A stretch of 43,886 bases of DNA, taken from NCBI RefSeq assembly GCF_001981525.1, contig NZ_MPSB01000016.1:1-43886 (forward strand). The letters run 5' to 3'. Source of the stretch: Sphingomonas jeddahensis (GTDB taxonomy: Bacteria > Pseudomonadota > Alphaproteobacteria > Sphingomonadales > Sphingomonadaceae). This document shows positions 38,305-43,886 of the stretch, one piece after another. The notes beneath the pieces were generated by a model. That model did not search any database, was not told where the DNA came from, and saw only the letters and a program-made list of their open reading frames with translations. Numbering within the stretch: the stretch's first letter is position 1; every line of letters begins with the position of its first letter. The translations under genes were made by a program, and so were the position numbers.

Positions 38305-40896
38305 GTGCGGCATATTCCGGCACAGGCGATGTACGCCGCTGCATTGCCGATCGCTGACCAGGACGTGACGCCCGCAAGCGAGGCTGGTGCCGCGGGCGCG
38401 GCACAGCAGATGCTGAGCGATGCGAGCCGGGCGGGGTTGGAGATCGTTCTCAGCCGGGCAAAGGTCGGCATCCTCCACCGCGGCGTCGACCGGCGCGTCC
38501 TGCTCGTCAACGATGCCTATTGCGCCATCGTCGGCCGCTCAGCCGCGGAGCTCGCCGGGCTGCCCTTTGAGCAGTTCACCCATCCTGACGATGTCGAGCG
38601 TTCGAGCCGAATCTTCTTCGAGCATCTCGCCAAGGGCGAACCTTTCGAGATCGAGAAACGCTACATCCGGCCGGACGACACGGTGACGTGGTGTTCGGTT
38701 CATGTGTCGTTCGTGCTCGACGAAGCAGGACGCCCGGAATCAATCATTACCGTTGCCTCGGACATCACCGCTCGCCGGCAAGCGCAGGAGAAGCTGCGCG
38801 AGAGCGAGGAGCATTATCGCCACACGGTTGAGCTGGCGCCGCAGATCGCCTGGACGGCCGATCCAGCCGGCGGCATTCTAGAGGTCAGCTCGCGCTGGTC
38901 CGAGATCACCGGCATCGCGCAGCAGGACGCGCTCGGCGAGCTTTGGTTGAAGGTGCTTCACCGCGACGATGTGGCGCCGACGCGCATTGCCTGGAGCTGG
39001 TCGATCGCCAGCGGTGAACCGGTCGACGTCACCTATCGCTTGCTTGGCAAAGATGGTGCGTATCGCTGGTTCCGGGCGCGGGCCACCGCACGCAAGGACC
39101 CCGCTGGCGCTGTGATCCGCTGGTACGGCACGCTGGAGGATATTCACGAGCGGCGCGAGGCGGAGCAGGCGCTGCGCAACAGCGAGGAACGCTTTCGCCT
39201 GGCCGCCCAAGCGGCGGGACTGGGGATCTGGGACTTTGATGCGCTGCGTGGCCGACGCGAATGGTCCGACGAGTTCAAGAAGATGCTCGGCCTCGCGCCC
39301 GATGTCGTGCCGCAGCTCAAAACCGCGCTGGCGCTCGTCGTCCCACAGGATCGCCATCTTCTCCAGGCGCTGATCGATGCCGCGCAGGCGGGGGACAGCA
39401 GCGCGCGGTTCGAGGTGACTTTGCGCATACGTCGCGGCGATAATGGCGCCGAGCGGTGGATGCGCACCGACGGCTGGCGCATCCACGCCCCGTCCGGACG
39501 GCTTGAACGCATTCTGGTGACGATCCGCGATGTCACGGAGAAGCGCACGGCGGAGCAGAGGATCCGCTGGACGGCGACCCATGATGCGTTGACCGGCATT
39601 GCCAACCGGTCCCATTTCACCGATCAGCTCGAACGCGCCTTGGCGGAAACGCCGCCCGACGGCGAACTGGCGCTCGTCCTCCTCGATCTCGATCACCTCA
39701 AGGAGGTCAACGATACGATCGGACACGACGCCGGCGATCGGCTGCTGGAGACCTTCGCCAGCCGGCTTCGCGAGGCATTCGGCACCCGCGCCGTGGTTGG
39801 GCGGCTGGGCGGGGACGAGTTCGCGGTGCTGCTGGCGGGGGTGGGCGGCGATCAGATCCATGCCCGTGTCGAAGCGGCGCTCGATCGCTTGCGTCACCCG
39901 TTCCAATACGAAGGCTACACCTGCGATACGCAAGCAACAGCGGGCGCCTCGCTCTACCCAGCGCATGGCACCACGGCGGACGAACTGCAGAAATCGGCCG
40001 ACATCGCCTTGTACGTCGGAAAGAGCCAGCGCCGCGGGGAGCTGTCGCTGTTTGCGCCCGCGATGCGCGCCGGAGTGCAACGCCGGGCCTCCATGCTCAA
40101 CGTCGCGCGAATCGCAGTGCGCGACAACCTGATCGAGCCCTTCTACCAGCCAAAACTTTGTCTGAAGACGCGAAGCATCGTCGGCTTCGAGGCTCTGCTG
40201 CGCTGGCGCCACGAGTCGCTCGGCGTTCAAGGGCCGGAGACGATCGCTTCGGCATTCGAGGATCTCGGCTTGGCGATTGCCATGAGCGACCGGATGCTCG
40301 ACCGCATCGCCAACGACATGCGTGCGTGGCGGGATTGCGGGATTGATCCGGTGCGGGTGGCGATCAACCTGTCCGCCGCGGAGTTCCGGCATGATGGTTT
40401 GGCGGAACGGATCATGAAGCCGTTTGCCAGACAGCATGTGCCGTTCGACCTGATCGAGCTCGAGATCACCGAAACCGTTCTGCTCGGTCGCGATACGGAT
40501 CGGCTGGAAGCGACACTGGCCACCTTTCATCACCATGGCTTTCGCATCGCGCTTGACGATTTCGGCACGGGCTATGCCTCGCTGACGCACCTCAAGATGT
40601 TCCCGGTCGATGTGATCAAGATCGACAAGAGCTTCGTCAGCAACCTGCGCGCGAACTCCGACGATGCCGCGATCGTGGATGCCGTGATCTCGCTCGCCCA
40701 GCGCTTGGATATGGAGGTGGTCGCCGAGGGCATCGAGCAGGAGGAACAGGCGGATTATCTGACCGCCCGTGGTTGCGATTATGGGCAAGGCTATCTGTTC
40801 GGTCGCGCGATCTGCGCCTCCGATGTGATGAACCTGATGCTAGCTCAGGCGCCCGGTGCCGATCCCGAACCCTCATTCCGGCATCACGTCCCTTGA
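38305..40896 (+). CDS. PAS-PAS-PAS-GGDEF-EAL protein (cyclic-di-GMP turnover)
   Basis: An 863-residue cytosolic signalling protein. Three PAS domains lie at ~45-150, ~165-285 and ~290-415. The diguanylate cyclase domain (~420-580) has an intact GGDEF motif (residues 502-506, RLGGDEFAVLL). The phosphodiesterase domain (~605-850) starts with EALLRW (Glu629) and keeps INLSAAEF, LEITET, LDDFGTGYASL, IKIDKSF and AEGIEQ. Both catalytic centres look intact, so the net activity could be synthesis or hydrolysis of cyclic-di-GMP, tuned by the PAS inputs. GTG 38305 follows AAGGAG by 7 bases. It stands alone. Confidence 0.94.
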   Translation: MRHIPAQAMYAAALPIADQDVTPASEAGAAGAAQQMLSDASRAGLEIVLSRAKVGILHRGVDRRVLLVNDAYCAIVGRSAAELAGLPFEQFTHPDDVERSSRIFFEHLAKGEPFEIEKRYIRPDDTVTWCSVHVSFVLDEAGRPESIITVASDITARRQAQEKLRESEEHYRHTVELAPQIAWTADPAGGILEVSSRWSEITGIAQQDALGELWLKVLHRDDVAPTRIAWSWSIASGEPVDVTYRLLGKDGAYRWFRARATARKDPAGAVIRWYGTLEDIHERREAEQALRNSEERFRLAAQAAGLGIWDFDALRGRREWSDEFKKMLGLAPDVVPQLKTALALVVPQDRHLLQALIDAAQAGDSSARFEVTLRIRRGDNGAERWMRTDGWRIHAPSGRLERILVTIRDVTEKRTAEQRIRWTATHDALTGIANRSHFTDQLERALAETPPDGELALVLLDLDHLKEVNDTIGHDAGDRLLETFASRLREAFGTRAVVGRLGGDEFAVLLAGVGGDQIHARVEAALDRLRHPFQYEGYTCDTQATAGASLYPAHGTTADELQKSADIALYVGKSQRRGELSLFAPAMRAGVQRRASMLNVARIAVRDNLIEPFYQPKLCLKTRSIVGFEALLRWRHESLGVQGPETIASAFEDLGLAIAMSDRMLDRIANDMRAWRDCGIDPVRVAINLSAAEFRHDGLAERIMKPFARQHVPFDLIELEITETVLLGRDTDRLEATLATFHHHGFRIALDDFGTGYASLTHLKMFPVDVIKIDKSFVSNLRANSDDAAIVDAVISLAQRLDMEVVAEGIEQEEQADYLTARGCDYGQGYLFGRAICASDVMNLMLAQAPGADPEPSFRHHVP

Positions 40897-40927
40897 CATA
40901 AAGCCGCGCAGCACGGATCACGTCGCC

Positions 40928-40949
40928 AATTAAGCGATAAGACTTAATT
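40928..40949. promoter_or_regulatory. AT-rich palindrome, candidate operator for the monooxygenase operon
   Basis: AATTAAG (40928-40934) and CTTAATT (40943-40949) are exact reverse complements around 8 bases. It stands out in a GC-rich region and lies ~118 bases upstream of the monooxygenase ATG. The form suits a dimeric repressor of MarR or TetR type; no regulator gene is visible alongside. Confidence 0.45.
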
Positions 40950-41067
40950 CGGGGAAGCGCGCAAAGCGATGTTCCCGGGGAGAGGGTGGCAGGATCGTCC
41001 GTTCCGGCACATGGCCGGAGCGGACGGCCGGGTCGCCGCAGGCGATCACTGGTTCGGAAGGCTGCAT

Positions 41068-42309
41068 ATGGCTCGATTGAAGTTCGGCGCATTTCTTGCG
41101 CCTCATCACCCGATCGGCGAACATCCAATGTTGCAGATGCGCGGCGATATCCGCCTCGCCAAGCATCTCGACGAACTCGGCTTTGATGAATTCTGGGTGG
41201 GAGAGCACCATTCCACCGGGTGGGAAGTGATTGCCTCGCCCGAACTGTTCCTGGCCGCGGTGGGCGAGCATACGCAGCAGATCCGGCTTGGCACCGGTGT
41301 TGTTTCCTTGCCGTATCACCATCCCTTCAACGTTGCGCAGCGCATCGTCCAGCTCGATCACATGACTCGCGGGCGCGTGATTTTCGGGACCGGTCCCGGC
41401 GCACTGCCGTCGGACGCCTATATGCTCGGCATTGATCCGATGACCCAGCGCGACCGGCAGGACGAAGCGATTGGCGTCATCCGCCGGCTGTTCGCGGGCG
41501 AGCGCGTCACCCACGAAAGCGACTGGTTCACACTCAAGGACGCGCGACTCCAGCTCTTCCCGTTGCAGGAGGACATGCCCTTCGTGGTGGCTTCTTCGAT
41601 CAGCCCGTCGGGCATGACGCTGGCGGGCAAGTACGGGATCGGGGCGCTGTCGATCGGCTCGAATTCGGACGCAGGATTGGCGGCGCTGCCGACGCAATGG
41701 GGCTTTGCCGAACAGGCCGCGGCGAAATCGGGCAAGACGGTGAGCCGCGACAATTGGCGCGTGCTGATGAGCTGGCACATCGCCGAGACCCGCGAGCAGG
41801 CGCGCGCCGAAGCCGGTGCTGGCCTGATGAAGTGGCATAATGAATATACCGTCGGCACGTTGATGCGGCCGGGCGCCAAGGAGTTCACCTCGCCCGACCA
41901 CGCCGTGGACCAGACCGCGTTCGTCGACGGCGCGGCAGCGGTGATCGGCACGCCCGACGATCTGGTCGCCGCGATCCGCCAGCTCAGCGAATCCGCCGGC
42001 GGATTCGGCACGGTGCTCGGCTTCGTTCACGACTGGGCTAGTCGCGAGAACACGCTGAAAAGCTGGGATCTCGTGGCGCGATACGTGATCCCCGAAATTC
42101 ATGGGCTGCTCGATGGATATCGAGCATCACGCCAGTACGTCATCGACCATCGTGATTCCTTTGAACGGGCGGCGGAGGCGGTGCTGTCCAAGATCATGGC
42201 GCACGAGGGCGCCGCCGCCGCGCTCAAGGCCGGCATGGCGGGTAATGTCGCAATGCGATCGCCCAATGCGCCCGATCTCAACAAAGCTGCCGCCGCGCTG
42301 AAGAACTGA
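41068..42309 (+). CDS. LLM-class flavin-dependent oxidoreductase (limonene-monooxygenase-like)
   Basis: A 413-residue luciferase-like monooxygenase using reduced flavin and oxygen. Family blocks: KFGAFLAPHHPIGEHP, FDEFWVGEHHSTGWEVIASPELFLAAV, IRLGTGVVSLPYHHPFNVAQRIVQLDHMTRGRVIFGTGPGALPSD and PFVVASSISPSGM. It is close to the group containing LimB-type enzymes, but the substrate is unknown. ATG 41068 has GGAAGG 7 bases before it; a longer frame from 40969 has no homologous content. The acyl-CoA dehydrogenase gene starts 12 bases downstream, so they form an operon, suggesting breakdown of a branched or cyclic acyl compound. Confidence 0.9.
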   Translation: MARLKFGAFLAPHHPIGEHPMLQMRGDIRLAKHLDELGFDEFWVGEHHSTGWEVIASPELFLAAVGEHTQQIRLGTGVVSLPYHHPFNVAQRIVQLDHMTRGRVIFGTGPGALPSDAYMLGIDPMTQRDRQDEAIGVIRRLFAGERVTHESDWFTLKDARLQLFPLQEDMPFVVASSISPSGMTLAGKYGIGALSIGSNSDAGLAALPTQWGFAEQAAAKSGKTVSRDNWRVLMSWHIAETREQARAEAGAGLMKWHNEYTVGTLMRPGAKEFTSPDHAVDQTAFVDGAAAVIGTPDDLVAAIRQLSESAGGFGTVLGFVHDWASRENTLKSWDLVARYVIPEIHGLLDGYRASRQYVIDHRDSFERAAEAVLSKIMAHEGAAAALKAGMAGNVAMRSPNAPDLNKAAAALKN

Positions 42310-42321
42310 AAGGGACCAGCC

Positions 42322-43557
42322 ATGTCGATCGATTTCGAGATTCCGGCCGAGGCCAAGGCAATTCGCGCCAAGGTTCGCCAATGGGTGCATGACGAATGCA
42401 AGCCGGCCGAGCAGCGGCTGGTCGCAGGCGAGGACTATAAGACGGTTCTTGCGGAGCTGCGCGCCAAGGCGCGGGCACAGGGGTTGTGGTGCCCGTTCAT
42501 TCCCCAGGAATATGGCGGCATGGGACTGGGCCCGCTTGCCAATGCGCTGGTGCAGATGGAGCTTGGCGAAAGTCACCTTGGTGCCTTGTCGATGAACACG
42601 CAGGGCCCTGACGATGCCACGATGATGACGCTGCTGGCGCATGGGACGGAGCATCAGAAGGAGAAGTATCTCAAGCCGCTGCTCAATGGCGAAAAGCGCA
42701 TCTGCTATTCGATGACGGAGAAAGCCGCGGGCGCCGACGCCACGGGCATGCAGACCCGCGCAGTGAAGGATGGCAACGAAAATTACGTGCTGAACGGCGA
42801 GAAGTGGTTTTCCTCCGCCGCCAGCGTCGCCGACATCGCGCTCGTCATGGCGATGACCGATCCGGATGCGCCGCGGCACCAGCGTTATTCGACCTTTATC
42901 GTCGAGCTGCCCAACCCCGGCTATCGCATCATCCGCGATATCGAGACCATGGCGGTGCACGGCCCGCTCACAGAGATACTGGGCGGCGGCCATTCGGAGG
43001 TCGAGATCAAGGACTTGGTGGTGCCGGCCGAAGACCTGCTCGGCGGCGAGGGCAATGGCTTCAACATGGGCCAGCACCGGCTCGCTTACGGCCGGCTGCG
43101 GCACGGCATGCACAATGTCTCCATGGCGCAGCGCGCGCTCGATCTGGCGACCGCGCATGTCGTGCAACGCGAGACGTTCGGCAAGCTGCTGAAGGAGCGA
43201 CAGGGCGTGCAGTGGATGCTCGCCGATTGTGCGGCCGAGATCTACAAGGCGCGGCTGATGCTGCTTCACATCGCCTATAAGGCGGAGCGCGGCGACGACA
43301 TTCGGCAGGAGAATTCGATCGCCAAGATTTTCCTTGCCAACATGGTGCACCAGGTGGTTGACACCGCGATCCAGCTCCATGGCGCGTTGGGCTTCAGCCT
43401 CGATACCCCGCTCGCCGCCTGGTACACGCACATCCGCTCGCAGCGGCTGGTCGATGGACCCGACGAAGTGCACCGCTGGACAGTCGGTCGCAACGTCATC
43501 AAGGCGTTCGAGCGTAACGGCACCACCGCCGCGGCCTGTGGCGGCGACTTGTTGTAA
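42322..43557 (+). CDS. Acyl-CoA dehydrogenase family protein
   Basis: A 411-residue FAD-dependent enzyme that introduces a double bond into acyl-CoA. Blocks typical of the ACAD10/11-like branch: LWCPFIPQEYGGMGLGPL, YSMTEKAAGADATGMQT, VLNGEKWFSSAAS, RLAYGRLRHGMHNVSMAQRALDLA, RETFGKLLKERQGVQWMLAD, AIQLHGALGFSLDTPLA and RLVDGPDEVHRWTVGR. The GPDEVH motif replaces the catalytic-Glu loop of medium-chain enzymes, as in that branch. An AAAGGGA ribosome site precedes the ATG. The partner monooxygenase gene is 12 bases upstream. Confidence 0.92.
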   Translation: MSIDFEIPAEAKAIRAKVRQWVHDECKPAEQRLVAGEDYKTVLAELRAKARAQGLWCPFIPQEYGGMGLGPLANALVQMELGESHLGALSMNTQGPDDATMMTLLAHGTEHQKEKYLKPLLNGEKRICYSMTEKAAGADATGMQTRAVKDGNENYVLNGEKWFSSAASVADIALVMAMTDPDAPRHQRYSTFIVELPNPGYRIIRDIETMAVHGPLTEILGGGHSEVEIKDLVVPAEDLLGGEGNGFNMGQHRLAYGRLRHGMHNVSMAQRALDLATAHVVQRETFGKLLKERQGVQWMLADCAAEIYKARLMLLHIAYKAERGDDIRQENSIAKIFLANMVHQVVDTAIQLHGALGFSLDTPLAAWYTHIRSQRLVDGPDEVHRWTVGRNVIKAFERNGTTAAACGGDLL

Positions 43558-43741
43558 TTACCGGCGGCGATCGGTCGTTCAGCTCGCCCGATTCGCGCCA
43601 TCGGCGGGCAGAGCGCTGAACACGTTGATTCCCGGGGCGCGTTTCTGGCGGGCCTGACCGTCCCTCGGGCCCCCTCAGGAGAGTGTGCGCGCCACCCGCA
43701 GGCTCTGCCACAGCGGCGGGGAACTTTTTTGAAAGTTCTCG

Positions 43742-43770
43742 TTGACAGCGTAACTGTCGCCCCCTAGATG
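43742..43770 (+). promoter_or_regulatory. Strong sigma-70 promoter, probably rRNA P1
   Basis: TTGACA (43742-43747) is a perfect -35 box, followed after exactly 17 bases by TAGATG (43765-43770) as the -10 box. T- and A-rich bases (43725-43734) lie upstream where an UP element would be. It is the best sigma-70 promoter in the window. Confidence 0.75.
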
Positions 43771-43838
43771 GGTGTCACCGCAGCGGTGGCCCGGACGGGT
43801 TGTCGTGGTGGTCACCTGACATTCAGGCGCTTTGGTCG

Positions 43839-43851
43839 CTCTTCGAAAGAG
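43839..43851 (+). promoter_or_regulatory. BoxB-like hairpin of the rRNA leader
   Basis: CTCTT (43839-43843) and AAGAG (43847-43851) form a small hairpin with loop CGA, about 25 bases before the boxA-like sequence, in the order boxB-boxA expected of rRNA antitermination leaders. Confidence 0.4.
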
Positions 43852-43876
43852 GGAAGTGGCTGGGCGTCGGTTTTTG

Positions 43877-43886
43877 TCGCTCTTTG
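43877..43886 (+). promoter_or_regulatory. BoxA-like antitermination sequence at window end
   Basis: TCGCTCTTTG, cut by the window end, matches 7 of the 9 visible positions of E. coli rrn boxA (TGCTCTTTA...). In alphaproteobacterial rRNA leaders this is typically followed by ACA and then the 16S gene region. Confidence 0.5.

Larger units (their letters stand above)
43558..43886 (+). other. Upstream leader region of a probable rRNA operon (cut by window end)
   Basis: The last 329 bases hold no protein gene. They contain a strong promoter pair (43742-43770), an upstream palindrome GAACTTT/AAAGTTC (43721-43738), a second short palindrome in GGTGTCACCGCAGCGGTGG (43771-43789), a boxB-like hairpin (43839-43851) and a boxA-like sequence (43877-43886). 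This set and order match a ribosomal RNA leader. The 16S gene would begin beyond the window. Confidence 0.65.

Noticed and set aside
38878..40788. Long minus-strand frame opposite the GGDEF-EAL gene
   Set aside because: Same reasoning; all cyclic-di-GMP motifs are on the plus strand.
40969..41067. N-terminal extension of the flavin monooxygenase
   Set aside because: The extension has no family content, and ATG 41068 has a good ribosome site and the conserved first residues.

Overview
This window is a high-GC, gene-dense chromosomal segment that fits an alphaproteobacterium of the Sphingomonadales type. The grounds are the many TonB-dependent receptors, the sphingomonad-like nitrate-assimilation cluster that includes an outer-membrane porin, the NasS/NasT regulators, a PCu(A)C/SCO copper set, and dispersed palindromic repeats of the kind common in sphingomonads. 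The assignment rests on recognition by eye; no database search was run. No phage, insertion sequence, CRISPR array, tRNA or rRNA gene body was seen.

Layout. (1) 1-2785: the 3' end of an alpha-2-macroglobulin gene and pbpC, the usual pair, separated by a dispersed repeat. (2) 2844-6590, minus strand: an E. coli-like PhoA alkaline phosphatase followed by a TonB receptor, with a candidate Pho box in front and a perfect hairpin between them. (3) 6988-9189, minus strand: a siderophore-type TonB receptor with a Fur-box-like site and a probable TTG start. (4) 9427-11843: a SirB1-like protein, then an overlapping three-gene periplasmic copper operon (PCu(A)C, SCO, lipoprotein). (5) 12099-17144: a multi-PAS hybrid histidine kinase, a DUF1622 membrane protein and an AI-2E-family permease. 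(6) 17199-18260, minus strand: a beta-propeller phytase with two candidate Pho boxes. (7) 18412-29199: the complete nitrate-assimilation locus nasT-nasS-[leader and terminator]-nasA-porin-nirB-nirD-nasC-cobA. (8) 29603-30619: a patatin-like phospholipase. (9) 30650-38034: a divergent pair of unusual two-domain sugar enzymes (GH1-like/RmlD-like and glycosyltransferase/UDP-galactopyranose mutase). The plus-strand member is followed closely by three small accessory proteins, one only 58 codons long, then a histidine phosphatase and an NAD(P)H-hydrate dehydratase. (10) 38305-40896: a PAS-GGDEF-EAL protein. (11) 41068-43557: a flavin monooxygenase/acyl-CoA dehydrogenase operon with an AT-rich palindrome upstream. 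(12) 43558-43886: what looks like the promoter and antitermination leader of an rRNA operon, cut off by the window end.

How the genes work together. In the nitrate cluster NasS senses nitrate or nitrite and NasT is an ANTAR RNA-binding antiterminator. The leader before nasA carries a textbook terminator and upstream hexaloop hairpins of the ANTAR type. Downstream genes import nitrate across both membranes, reduce it to nitrite (NasC) and ammonium (NirBD), and make siroheme (CobA). The phosphatase/receptor pair and the phytase form a likely PhoB-controlled phosphate-scavenging set. The most novel-looking block is the fused sugar-enzyme pair with its small-protein tail, for which I know no established pathway.
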